This document shows, one piece after another, positions 31,487 through 42,930 of a stretch of 64,000 nucleotides of DNA (positions within the stretch are counted from its first letter, which is position 1; the number at the start of each line of letters is the position of its first letter). The translations under genes were made by a program, and so were the position numbers. Source of the stretch: Arcuatula senhousia (lineage: Eukaryota > Mollusca > Bivalvia > Mytilida > Mytilidae); assembly GCA_963971305.1 (NCBI GenBank), contig OZ020307.1:61749702-61813701 (forward strand), written 5' to 3'. Under the pieces are notes generated by a model. The model did not search any database, was not told the DNA's origin, and was given only the letters and a program-made list of their open reading frames with translations.

Positions 31487-31719
31487 TAATTATGCATAAA
31501 CATGAATAGCATACATGTATAAGATCAAAGTCCTCAATTTTAAGTTATCCTGTACGTAATCTTTTAGTCATTTTGTTCCAAGAATACCAAATCAAACATC
31601 TATTGTCATGGACGGTACAAAATCAAATTAGTTTCTTGTCCTGCTGATAATATACACATGAATTGTTGGTATAAAACACCCCTTGTTCATGTACTGTACA
31701 CTCGGGAATCACATTTTTA

Positions 31720-33290
31720 ACAAAATTTTGCTGAAAAAATATATATACTAACAATATCAATCTTGCTACATTGTGCTATTTGTTTATTCTTATTCTGATA
31801 AACGTGTACAAATTTAAAAGAAAGGGCAGAGACAAAACCAGTAATCACCAACAGGAACGCGACAAAAACAGACAACATGTAAAACATGGAAACACAAAAC
31901 AACTGAATATCAATCAACAACGCGAACTCCAGTCGAAACAAGAGTGAACCCAGGCGCTCCGGAAGAGAAAGCAGTTCCTTCCTGCTATAGCACACCCGTC
32001 GCGTTGCCAATAGTCCATTCAGCGTGTCAAATCCGGTAAAGGAAGACAAAACAACACCCTATCTGCACTCATCTGAGAGATCGAAATCTCATATTTGTCT
32101 ATAAGTGAATGATGTCTTCCGTAAAATTTCTTGAGTGAAGACAGCAACCGAGGAGCAACATAACCCTGTGTGAGCAATTTTTGCGTCAGACGTGTCGCTC
32201 TGCTAAGGAAATCGATGTAAGTCCCGCACGCTCTGGAGTAACGAATCAATTGAGATACGTAAACTCCATAAGCTGGAGCGGACGGAATGTTGCTACACAA
32301 GAAGGGAAAGTTGAAGTCATCACGTTTGTCATAGAGCCTTGTTGAAAGTATTCCTTGTGAGTCAATTTCTAGATGTAGATCTAAATATGAAGCAGACTTC
32401 CTAGAATCCGTTGTGTCCTTTATCTCAAGCTCCTGGGGATATATGAGATGGAGAAAGTCACCAAATCGAGAATTGTTTAGTGAAAGGACATCATCAATAT
32501 AACGGAACGTGAGGTTGAAAGAGAGAGCTAGTCTACGGTCTTTTTTGTCTAGAAGAGATTGTAAGAAGTCTGCTTCATATGAATTCAGAAACAAATCAGC
32601 AAGCAAAGGTGCACAATTAGTGCCCATTGGAATCCCTATTGTTTGCTGAAAAACATGTCCACTAAACTGAACAAATATGTTGTCAATAAGAAAGTTGAGC
32701 ATGTCGATTATTTGGTCTTCTGTAAATTTGTTCTTTTTCTTAGACTCATTGATGACAAAGTAAGTCTTGGTATAATCGACTACAAGAAATTTGTACCTGC
32801 GTTTTCCATTCTTTTTGAAAAAGCTGCGTTTAATCAGCTGTGCCAATCGCGATTTCAGTTGTTCATGTGGAATAGAAGTGTAAAGTGTGGAGAAATCGAA
32901 TGTTTTGATGCTGTTACAAGATGAAACTGATTTAGAGTTAAGAATCTCCATCAGTTCTTTCGAATTCTTCAGGATCCACATTTGATTGACACCATTTCTA
33001 GAATAACAACAATCGTAATATTTCTGGAGGCTGGATTTTATTGCCGTAAGTATTGAAGTCAACAGAACTGAAAGAGGCTTAGTTGTACATTTGGATGACC
33101 CTGCAGTGAAGCGCTGTTTGTATGGATTTTTATGTAATTAAGGAATCCAATACAGGGATGGAATGTCATCATTACTGCCACCAACAGAAAGGCCGAAGAA
33201 GGAAATGACAGATTTGTGATTGTCAAAGGTTTCTTTAATTTTACTGCACATAGTCAATATCTTCGGTTTATTCAATTCTTAACCACGCAA
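31720..33290 (-). mobile_element. PLE-1 copy C, longest in the window
   Basis: Minus-strand PLE-1 with RT text from ELNKPKILTMCSKIKE (near 33280) to the end of the thumb at 32060, followed by the conserved 3' region to about 31720. It extends further 5' than any other copy here. No GIY-YIG nuclease is seen on either side. Confidence 0.85.
32019..33137 (-). pseudogene. Penelope-like reverse transcriptase, nearly complete core
   Basis: Open for about 370 codons. It begins LHKNPYKQRF right after an in-frame TAA (33140-33138) that replaces one codon of the usual YWIP-LHKNP segment; upstream the same frame continues as FFGLSVGGSNDDIPSLYWIP to about 33280, where a one-base loss breaks it. Motif A is FDFSTLYTSIPH, motif B IGIPMGTNCAPLLADLFL and motif C FRYIDDVLSLNN, all intact. 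Two deletions are visible against copies A and D: 15 bp in the FNFP/VNFP box, and 13 bp after MSAD that removes the normal stop and runs the frame into the 3' region. The 15-bp loss has FNFP/VNFP-type repeats at its ends. Confidence 0.85.
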
Positions 33291-33429
33291 AAAAAAAAAC
33301 AAAAAAAACCCCCAAAAATACCATTGTTTCTGTGACCAAGATTATAGGAAACAACAAATGTCATATTTTACACGTTTTTTTTTCGATATCAGCAATTAGC
33401 AAATTCAATATTATGATTCAAAATTCTTT
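33291..33429. other. A-rich spacer
   Basis: A and C runs adjoining the 5' end of PLE-1 copy C. Nothing else. Confidence 0.3.
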
Positions 33430-33600
33430 TGAAATGCTCGAACCAAGTCAGGACAATTGTGATCTTCTATTTTGCATTTCGTTCTGGATAAAGGATATTG
33501 ATCATCCCAGTTTTGTAGTTTTGTTAAACATGGGTCTAACATATAAACTGTTAGTGAAATATCAAACATTGAAAAAAAAATGAAACTATTTTTTGACAGT
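33430..33600 (+). repeat. PLE-3 3' region copy, truncated
   Basis: TTTTGAAATGCTCGAACCAA, GTCAGGACAATTGTGATCTT and GTAGTTTTGTTA-type words match the tails at 50395 and 53105. Confidence 0.5.
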
Positions 33601-33717
33601 GATATAATTATGTTGAAATTACACATTGATCTTAAATAATCTGGATTTTTTTTATAAGGATGGTTATACCTTAGAATACAGACACTTATATTTCAAATGC
33701 CAATACACTACAAACTA

Positions 33718-34316
33718 CCAAAAGTCTGAATGGTATAGTATTTGTACTTAACCGTACTAAAATGTACTCGACCATTCTGAATAAGTCTTAAACATGCTCA
33801 ACTGTACTCGACCAAAGTCTGATTTTTTGTAAAAAGTCTGAACATGTACTAAATCGTAGGAATTCGTCTGAAAAGTACTTAATTTTACTCGACCTTAATT
33901 AAAATCAATTATCAGATAGATAAGAAAGAAAATGCAAATTCTTAAATGTACTCAACCAAGTCTGAATTGTACTTAACAATACTAAAACATTCTCAACCTT
34001 ATTAAATCATTAATTAACACACTTTTGTTACATTAGATACAATCTTTAATGTTTGATAGACATAATTGATTTTTAATTAGTTAAGTGGGTTTTAATCAAG
34101 GTCGAGTACGATCAGACTTTGTCGAGTACAATTAAGACTTGGCCGAGAACATTTTAGACTGACAATAATACATTTGAAATTGTCAAGTACGTTTTAGTCT
34201 TTTTAAGAATTTTCAGACTTTGGTCGAGTACAATTAAGTACTTTTCAGACTTTTTCAGACTGGTCGAGTATATTTAAGTACGATTTAGTACAAATACTAT
34301 ACAATTCAGACTTTTG
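33718..34316. mobile_element. 599-bp foldback element built of GTCTGA and ACTCGACC words
   Basis: Left end CCAAAAGTCTGAATGGTATA, right end its complement with one change, and both arms continue as imperfect inverted repeats for about 200 bp. The arms are made of repeated short words (GTCTGAA, GTACTCGACC, TACTTAA) in one orientation at left and the opposite at right. No target duplication is evident. No coding frame. Confidence 0.75.
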
Positions 34317-35638
34317 GAAGTTAATAGTGATAGTTGCAGCCATATATCTCTGCTAAAAGATTATATTGTAGGACTGAATACATTGTACATGTAAAACAGA
34401 CAAAAGTTTATATGAAGCAATATGCTTAGGTGTTCTAAGGAATCGACAATTAACTATTACACGTTGCAAAACGATACTTTTATGAAAGCTAAGGAACCGA
34501 CCATTTAACCTGAAATGGAGTTGGTATTTTCCTAAAAAATAATCTGGATCTGATGTTTGCAGCCAATATTTTGAAGATTGGTTTCTGCCATATAAAAAAA
34601 TTGTAATATTGGGAAAAATCTTTTTTCGACACCTTTAAAGAAATAAATAGTAATGAAAAACCTTTTGAAAAATTATAAAAAAACAATACCCCCATTCCAG
34701 GTCAATGGTTAGTAAGTGATTCCTGATAAGTTTGAGTATGCAAGCTATTTTTTATTCAAACTGTTTTCAGGAAAAGAGCACATAGCAACATGAACACTTC
34801 GGTCATCAATACGATAGAGTTGATTAGACCAAATAGAAGCTGCGATAAAAAGATGGCTTAGTGACAGACAGAGCTTATAAGTTGTATCTGTAAAGTCACA
34901 TCACACATAAACCGTGTTATACGAAGAATAGTGAACCCTGTTTGAGCTAAGAAAAATACATGTCTTCAAAGTCTTCCATCACTAAGTTTTTTATCAATTG
35001 TCCTTTTTCTGAAAACATTTGGCTCTTTAAAAGGAAATAAAATTCAAACCGGTAAAAACACCCCAGAAGTTAAAATAAAAAAAAATATCGTTTCGTAGAG
35101 AAAGATGATTAATTTACCTAATCCTCAATTAACTTTAATTAAATGGAGGAGTTCTGACTTGTATAGGTCTACAGCAAGTTTTCAAAGTATCTTTAATTTA
35201 TAATTGTATCGATTCCTGAAAACTTTGTGGAACCAATTTCACCTTTTTTCCTGTCTCTAGGATGGTAAAAAATGCAAATTGCTGTATCAAAATAGAGTTC
35301 TTAAATATACACGGTTATTTCCATTTTAATCCTTGGCACTCTTCTTTGCTGCACGATTTGAATTATTATGAAAGAAAAAAAAAACATTCAATTTTGTTTT
35401 TCATTCATGCTCTTATGCACTAATTGACTTCTAATTGCAGTATGAAAATAAAGTCTCTCTTAAATATACATATTTTATTTCCGTTACAATCCTTGGCATG
35501 CTTTTTATTTGCACGATATGGATAATATATCTTTAATAACTAATGATTCTTTCAAGCATGTGGCTTCTCTGTCATATCATTACCTGAAATAAATGTTTGA
35601 AATAATGCAAACGAGTGTTCATAACCTTATTGACTTTA
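34317..35638. other. old diverged tandem pair, otherwise empty
   Basis: Two similar segments, AAATATACACGGTTATTTCC with AATCCTTGGCACTC (near 35310) and AAATATACATATTTTATTTC with AATCCTTGGCATGC (near 35460), about 155 bp apart. The rest holds nothing I can support. Confidence 0.4.
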
Positions 35639-36794
35639 AACATCACAGGGGAGAATCGGTATATCGGTAAAAATGAGCGTGAACAATTTTTCTATGGCGG
35701 TCAAGTATTGTGCGTGATCGCGAACAATTTTGTACCGGATCGTGAACAACGCATATTGGCGTGATTTCATAGAATTTACTAAAAATTAAGAAATTACAAA
35801 CGTCATTCAAAAAACTAAAAGCGTCTGGCAAAATAACTATGTTTCCTTTACTGAAATACATTTTAACATTTTGCTTTGGAAATTCCATTTTTCCTAAAAA
35901 CGTAAAGGCGCTATCCTACCCTACGTTTTTTAAAAGATAGTTGAATTAAAAGAACAATTTATTTCAAAGAAAACTTTAAATATGTTCAAAAAACTGACAA
36001 ATATTTTGATATTTAACATTGAAAATGTCTCTAAATATAAAATATTCCATTTATTTAACTTAAATGGAATATTTAGGGGGAAAAGTGTAAAAACGATTCA
36101 GAATTTGCCTTTTATGATCGCGGACAATTAGGTACCTGCAAAATTCGATCGTGAACAGGACAGCGTGACCACATTAAATAGAATATATATTTTTAATTAA
36201 ACCTTCGATTTAATGATAATTTTAATATTTAATTCATGATTATAATGAATAACAATTTTTTGTATCATTATGAGTATGTTCATGATAAAATCATTGAAAA
36301 CTGTAAATTTTGTCCAGTAGTAAGGTTTTAAATTATGTAAAAGATAACAGTGCAACTTAAAGAACCTCCTATATCACTTGTTCAGACAGGCAACATTTTT
36401 TTTCTCGAAAAATCCAAAATCGCTACTTAAAGCCTCAATAGCTGTATATAGCTTTCATCTGATTGATCAGTGATTTCTATCCTTTTTAAAAAAAAAAATT
36501 GACATTTTAATGGTGATTTTTTTTTCAGTGTACGTATATAGAATGAGAATTGCAGCAATATTTGTTGAAAAAGTGATGTTTTTTTTCTTTCCAATACAGT
36601 GCAATTTTAGTACTTTTCATAATTTTGCTCACCTGGTACTCTAAGGTAGGAGTTTCGCATCGTTCCAGACTACTCAAAAAGGCTACAATTTGCATTTTTT
36701 TAAGGGTACTCATTTTCCAAAGTAACGTCTATATATTCTTATCGTTCATCAATAAAAAAAAAACAATAACAAATCTGGACAAACAGGCACGAAT

Positions 36795-37060
36795 GGTACA
36801 TTCGAGTGTCAAAAGTCCGAAAGAGTAACGACAAACCCGGTGAACATGAACAAGAACAGCACGAGAAAACACAAAACAAAATCAACCGAACAGAAATCAA
36901 CAGAGTAAACTCGGGTGCTCCGGAAGAGAAAGCGGTTCCTGCCTGCTATAGCACACCCGTCGTGTTGCCAATTTTCATTTCAGTGTGTCAAATCTGGTAA
37001 AGGAAGACAAAAAAAAACCCTATGACAAACCAACATCTGCACTCATCTGAGAGAATCATT
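36795..37060 (-). mobile_element. PLE-1 3' fragment nested in the CACAG element
   Basis: Contains the complement of the PLE-1 3' words: GGTGCTCCGGAAGAGAAAGC, CCTGCTATAGCACACCCGTC, GTCAAATCTGGTAAAGGAAG and CATCTGCACTCATCTGAGAG. Confidence 0.8.
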
Positions 37061-37211
37061 AAAGGAATCATTTTAAAAGTGTGCATGTGTTTAATACGAA
37101 ACAAAATACATTCTGAACATTTGATACAACTGGTGATCACTATACGGTAAATGTCGGGAAATGACATATACTTCGAGATTAAGGGTCAAATATTTTTGAA
37201 AAATTGTTAAC

Positions 37212-37252
37212 AGACGATGACAGACGACAAACGACGACGACGACGACGGACA
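37212..37252. repeat. ACG microsatellite
   Basis: Imperfect run of GACGA/ACGACG units. Confidence 0.7.
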
Positions 37253-38239
37253 TCAAGTGATGTGTGTTGTTTCTACTTTGCGTTTCTTTGTCTTCCACTG
37301 GCCTTTCCTGTTGCTGAGATTTTTGTTCTTTCTTTTCATTCCTGAAGAATAAGTTTTATATATACATGTCAATCTATTCAAACGCTTAAACTCTCCATTA
37401 TCTAAAACATTCGATATTGACTAATAAATTGTTCGCGATCATAGTTCACGATCCAAAACCAGCGGTGCCAAATTGTTCGCGATCCCAAAAATAACAAAAA
37501 CTACATAAAATGTCCAGTTTCTCTCTTGCATTTGAAAGAAGATATATTCTTTAGCTCTTGGTAAATGAAATAATGATATTTGAATCTAAAACACCATATT
37601 TCATGCATTTTAATATTAATATGAAGCAGAACACACATGTTTTGTTTACAAAATGTGTTAAATTCTGACTTTTTTATATCAACATACTATCTGCCTTTTC
37701 AAAATTTGAGAAAGCTATTCAATTTTAAGTAAAACGGCTTTCATGTTTCAATTTATTAAGTTAAACCATTTTGCCAGACATAATTTGTTTTTTTAATTTT
37801 GCTTTTTTTAACGTGCTATAAAAGAAAAAAGACTGACCTTCTACGAAAAAAATCCAATATGCGTTGTTCACGATCCGGTACAAAATTGTTCGCGATCACG
37901 CACAATACTTGACCTCCATAGGAAAATTGTTCACGCTCAATTTTACCGATATACCGATTCTCCCCTGTGAACATATTGGAACGTGATATTTCCAATTGAT
38001 AAAACTAGTACATTTTCAATTACATGTAGCGTATCCTTAATTAGAAAATTGAGTTTGCAGGTATTGACGAAATCAACCTCAAGCTACAATTATTTAGAGA
38101 AAATGTTTTCTTTATATAGTTCATTAAAACTAGGTAAATGGGGGTTTATTAACAGTTTTGATTATTTTTTGTTAAGTCTGTGCTGAATATATATATATAT
38201 GTGTGTTTATTCAGCAATTACTGCCATAGGCAAAATTAA

Positions 38240-38532
38240 TCCAATGGCTTGGTTCTGCATGCAGGTTTTCTCCGTCTGTGTTTGTTTTGAATGCTCATTT
38301 TTCGTTTGTGCGTACATGTTTTGTGTGCGATGAACCAATAAGTATCATCACATTGCAGGAATTGATTATCCTTTCGGGGCGACTGGTTCACATTTTCGTT
38401 TCGACTGAAGTTCCCGTTGCTGATAATTATTCGATTAGTTTTTTGAATCTGTTTTGTCTTCTTTGTTCTGGTTTGGGTTGGCAAAATTTGTCGTTGTTAT
38501 TTTTGACTTTTGAAAATACAATACTAAAACGG
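38240..38532 (+). repeat. degenerate PLE 3' region
   Basis: GATTATCCTTTCGGGGCGAC, TTCACATTTTCGTTTCGACT and GAAGTTCCCGTTGCTGATAA resemble the PLE-1 3' words (CTTCCGGAGCACCTG, TTCACTC, CGTTTCGACTGGAGTTCGCG, TTGTTGATTG). It is too diverged to assign with confidence. Confidence 0.4.
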
Positions 38533-39122
38533 ATATAAAAACGGTTAATTTGGTTATGTGTACATCAATATTTCATGGAGTAACTTCTCATTAGCAGCAT
38601 TTGAATCAAAACAATGGAAGAACAAAAAACTAAAGTATAAGATGAAAAGTACTATAAGTCAAAAAGTTCGAACACATGGAAGCCAGATCCGTTACCGAGG
38701 AATTCGACTATGTGCAGTACAACGAGAGAAACCTGGTGTTTTAAACAATTAAGATTTTTAACAAAACAAAAAATATTACACATTTGATTGTAAATTAGTG
38801 TCAGATAAGTCTGACGACCAGCCTTGTGATTAGACTCGGGTACCTCTTGTCCATCAGCAGCAGTAATCGACCCAGTGATTTCAAAGTAGAAACCATAACG
38901 GTTATAAAATCGGTTTAATTTGATTATGCTGTATATCGATATTTCAAGAAGTGATCTATAGCTATCATCAGTAGCATCAGAATCAAACCATTGGAAGGTA
39001 AAAAAAACCCCAAAAGTATGAAATGGAAAGTACAAAAGGTTAGAACAGGGAATCCACAATACATGTTCCAAGGATAACGACCATTTGCAGTACAAGAAAA
39101 TAAACCTGGTGTTTTAAACAAT
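38533..39122. repeat. dispersed repeat R4, two tandem copies
   Basis: A 225-bp unit from GGATATAAAAACGGTT to CCTGGTGTTTTAAACAATT (38533-38752) recurs at 38900-39122. Between them is GTCTGACGACCAGCC with CTCGGGTACCTC. A third copy at 59455-60065 has the same order of parts but is split by a PLE-3 tail. Confidence 0.65.
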
Positions 39123-39371
39123 TTAGAATTGAACAGTCGGGATTTTCAATAACCAAAAAAAATAAATGTCCCATATCTCTTTGCTTCTTTGTTCACCAGA
39201 AATGTTTTTTTGTGACATGATGAATTTTCAACTTACAATTTCAGAGTAAGTAAAAGTTATATTAACAATTCTTGTTTTTGTTTCTGTCAAAATAAACAAT
39301 AAATATCTTTTGTCGGCTTTTGCTGCTGATGTTTAAAACAAACAAAAAGACATTAAAAAGGTGACATTAAT

Positions 39372-39960
39372 TTGACTGATGCAGAAACTATTACTGCTCT
39401 AAATTATTTGTTAGATAATATTTACATACGTTTTGGTAAACACATTTATCGCCACTTATATCTGACCTTTTCCTTTACTGTTATGAATCACAGTTTATGG
39501 CTTAATTACAAAAACCCCAACAAACAGAACCTAATCGAAACTTTCAATAATACTTTTAGATATTTAGACGATTCTTGCACTCAACAATCCTTCATTTTCT
39601 AATTTTATTACAGATATCTATACTTCTGATTTAACCTTGAACAAATCTAACGTCACCGGTAATAGATGTCCTTTTTTAGATTTGGATTTAAGTATTATTG
39701 ACGGAAAATTAAAAACCAAAGTTTATGATAAACGTGACGACTTTACCTTCCCTATTATAAATTTCCCTTTTCTAAGGAGATGTTCCACTAGCGCCATCAT
39801 ACGGGGTTTACATTTCTCAGTTAGTAAGATATGCTTGGATCTGCAGTGGTGTTTCTGCTTTTAATAATAAAAACCGTTTTATTACTGAAAAAATATTAAA
39901 ACAAGGTTATCGATACCACAAATTAGTAAAATCTTCTAAATTCTTCCAGAGGTATCGATA
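39372..39960 (+). pseudogene. PLE-2 reverse transcriptase remnant
   Basis: Reads TDAETITALNYLLDNIYIRF, then has lost motif B (the IGIPMGTNC stretch is gone), then NTFRYLDD with a frameshift after the motif C Asp pair, SNVTGNRCPFLDLDLSIIDG, KVYDKRDDFTFPIINFPFLR, another frameshift, and NNKNRFITEKILKQGYRYHK. Inactive. Confidence 0.75.
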
Positions 39961-40128
39961 TCTTATTGGAAAAAATAATTGTACACGTGATTTTCTGAGA
40001 GTGAAAGGAATATCACATCCTGAATGTTATGGTTATGTTTTTTTATAAAGCTCAAAAATTTAAAAACAATCCATTGGAAATGAAAGAAAATGGCTTCAAA
40101 ATTGGTTACGGAAAGGATATGAATTGAA

Positions 40129-40290
40129 TGAAGCAGAGGTACCAATGGGGTATCTGAATATCTAAAGTCCGAAAGGGCAGAGACAAAACCAGTAAACACC
40201 AACAGAAACGGGACAAAAACAGACAACATGTAAAACATGGAAACACAAAATAACTGAATATCAATCAACAACGCGAATCCAGTCGAAACA
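40129..40290 (-). mobile_element. PLE-1 3' fragment nested in PLE-2
   Basis: GAAGCAGAGGTACCAATGGG to GCGAATCCAGTCGAAACAAT is the complement of the PLE-1 3' region. The flanking PLE-2 text (GGATATGAATTGAA and ATTTTGGTTAAATC) is contiguous in the copy at 23440-23470. Confidence 0.85.
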
Positions 40291-41010
40291 ATATTTTGGT
40301 TAAATCTTTGAATTTAGTTTTTTGGCAGCAAATTACTTGATACTTACTTAAAAACTTCCATAAGCGTTTTTACTATTGTCATTTTTAAGCATTATAGCGA
40401 TCAAGAAAGTCGGTTTTGTGTGATGACACTTCACCAAATCCGTATTGTTTGAAGTGTTGTGTCGGATTTAAAATCGATATGTTTGATTTTTTAAAAATAA
40501 GTTGATTGATGATTCTCAGGTAGCTGTCAGTAACAGCGAGTGTTCTATAGAGAGTTCCTTTACCGTCCTTTCGTTTGTTCTTGTTGTCTTTTGTCTAAGG
40601 CTCTCTCTAGTGGAATTGAACTTTGATCGATTTGATTTTTATTGTGTGTTCAGTTTTTGTGCTTTGTCTTGGAATATTGATAGGGGGAAGGTTGGGCTAA
40701 AAAAACTAGTTTAACCCGCCGCATATTATATGTGCCTGTCCTAAGTCAGGGGTCATTGACAAAGCTTTCGTTTGTACTTGTCTATTTTGATGTTTTCTGT
40801 TCCTTGTTTAAGAAGGGGGTCGTTGTATGACTATTTCATGACTGTATTTAAATTATATGCATTTTATTTAGACCATGGGCCAATTGCATAACCGCTAGCA
40901 GCCTCATTGAAGGCTGCTGGCGGTTGTCCATTGTGGTTTTTTCGGAATTGCCGTTTGATTGTGGGCTGTGTCTCGTACACTTATTCCACATCTCATTATT
41001 TTCTATGTAT

Positions 41011-42074
41011 TCAGAATTTTCCCTGAACGCCTACTGGACTAAATCATCTTATCATTGTTTCGGATAAAGGATCAAGGTGCTTGAATAGTGTCAAAAGTAA
41101 TCAAATAAAGTGTTATAAGGATTTTCATATGTTCGAGTTGGATATGCGTTATCCAATATGTAGAATCTGGCTCTTATTGCCTTTCATGCTCATTGCCCTT
41201 TGTGTGGAATGTCTGTTTGAGTTTTTGAAAATAGGAAGGGGGGTCAACTTGCTTCATGTTCTGTAAAATGGAGACTTTGCTTTAGTTGAATTTTAATAAC
41301 TGCTCAACTACCTTTTCAAACTGGTGCTGTATCATTCGTTGTTTTTTTTAATCCTGAAATTAAAAATATTTTGTTTTCTCATCATGTACTTTTTCTCTAA
41401 TTTTAGTCATTTTTTAAATTTATTCTTTACGTACTTTTTATATGTTCTTTTCTAAATTAGGTTTTCAAAGTCTACTTTAACTTATTATTGCCAAACAAAA
41501 TATGGGTAACTAATTAATGCATTTTCGTTGATGGTACCCTTTATACCCTACCTAAAGAGGTATTGCTTTGTACAGGTGTGTTTTTGAATATCATCTGTGC
41601 AAATACTATATATTATGTAAGATATTTGAAAAAATCAATGATAATTCTTTGTTGAACACACTGTTTTTTTCCCAAAATATCTTTGCGTGTATTTTAGTTC
41701 CTTACCAAGGTCTTTACAAGGTGCTGCATAGCAAAACACGAGCTCCACAATGAGGATGTTAATAAAAATAACTTAATTATAACATGTATAAGGAAGGATA
41801 TGTCTTGCTTTGTACCACACCTGCTATAGAGCACAATGTATTAATACACTTGTAGTTATTTGTATTCAATTCTAAATAAAATCAGGAAAAAAATAAATCA
41901 ATAGAATAAATAACATGAAATATAGTTACTTACAAATCATTCTCACCGATGCACTAACTGAATATGATATATTTTTTCAAACGCTATTAAATTGTTTAAC
42001 AATCCTGTCCGTAACACTAAGATTTCATATATATAGTAGCATGCATCAACCCGGTGTAATATAACAACAATGTT
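41011..42074. other. no feature seen
   Basis: AT-rich. Short frames without recognisable domains. Confidence 0.3.
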
Positions 42075-42440
42075 GATAACGTTTACGTATCACAATTAAT
42101 TCGTTATTCCAGATTATGTGGGGAGCAAAGCGACTTCCGTGATAGATCTACACGGCTGACAAGCAAATTATCTACACAGGGATACGTTGCTCACATGTTG
42201 TTGTCATAAGTCAAGAATGGGTGTGCTATACCACACAGGAGCTGCTTACTTTTCCGGAGCACCTGAGATCACCTTCGTTTTGCCTGGAGTTCGCGTTGTT
42301 GATTGATATTTAGTTATTTTTGTGTTTCCATGTTTTACATGTTGTCTGTTTTTGTCCCATTCTTGTTGGTGTTAACTGGTTTTGTCTCTGCCTTTTCGGA
42401 CTTTTGACATTCGGATACCCTGATGATACCTCTGTTTCTT
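42075..42440 (+). mobile_element. PLE-1 3' fragment with internal deletion
   Basis: TACGTATCACAATTAATTCG and ACACAGGGATACGTTGCTC give the RT thumb (YVSQLIRYS..., TQGYVA), which breaks after GTCATAAGTCAAGAA straight into TGGGTGTGCTATA of the 3' region. It ends near GGATACCCTGATGATACCTC. Confidence 0.8.
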
Positions 42441-42859
42441 CCATTGTAATAAATCGTATTTTTTTAGTATCAGAAAGTCTATTTTTTTTGAAAATATATT
42501 TAACTATTAAAAATACTTTAAGAATCTATTTACAAAATATAATGAAAATCCCCGAAGGAGTTGCTTCGCAATTTCTTTATGTATAACTTTACAGAGACTC
42601 TTCACTTCATAAATGTATGACCATATATAATTCATGCTTGCATTAGTTATGAAATACAAATATCGAGATTGCTCTGACTAGTTCTGGACAGGTGCATCTT
42701 ATCTTAGAAACAGTATAAAAACATGAAAACAGAAAGCGATGAAATTTGCACTTTTATGTTTTTCAAGGTTATTGTTTTAAGATGTTAGAAAAGCACTACA
42801 ATAAATAACATCGAAGCATATTAAAAGTCCATTATAAGTTACCTTGCATTTTATCTGAA
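42441..42859. other. no feature seen
   Basis: Nothing supported except weak similarity to 46665-46795 upstream of the R5 box. Confidence 0.3.
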
Positions 42860-42930
42860 TTTCCGGAACGAACTAAGTATCTATCATTATTCTAACTAGA
42901 CAAACCGATCGTCAGAATTTATACGTACTT
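42860..42930 (+). repeat. dispersed repeat R5
   Basis: TTTCCGGAACGAAC, CTATCATTATTCTAAC and GATCGTCAGAATTTATA. The same order of words occurs at 46795, 57218 and, weaker, 60302. Confidence 0.5.

Larger units (their letters stand above)
35639..37974. mobile_element. 2.3-kb Transib/RAG-like non-autonomous DNA element
   Basis: The terminal inverted repeats are about 116 bp (35644-35759 and 37854-37969) with only three or four mismatches, both starting CACAGGGGAGAATCGG. The flanks are AACAT on each side (35639-35643 and 37970-37974). A 5-bp duplication with termini beginning CAC is the Transib/RAG pattern. The subterminal word GATCGCGAACA or GATCGTGAACA occurs at about 35700, 35740, 36115 and 36150, and in the opposite orientation near 37430, 37450, 37475, 37865 and 37890, as expected for transposase-binding sites. 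The interior has no transposase frame and contains a PLE-1 tail at 36795-37060. Confidence 0.7.
39370..41010 (+). mobile_element. PLE-2 copy, plus strand, with nested insert
   Basis: RT text at 39372-39970, C-terminal GISHPECYGY at about 40010, and the full 3' region to TTCCACATCTCATTATTTTC at 41010. A PLE-1 3' fragment interrupts it at 40129-40290. The 3' region matches 23600-24180 closely. Confidence 0.8.

Noticed and set aside
35639..37974. A RAG1 or Transib transposase inside the CACAG element.
   Set aside because: The interior frames are short and show no conserved acidic triad or zinc-binding pattern; only termini and target duplication support the class.
38236..39121. Several open frames of 60-147 codons around 38.2-39.1 kb.
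   Set aside because: They lie in PLE tail and R4 repeats, overlap on both strands and are not preserved between the R4 copies.
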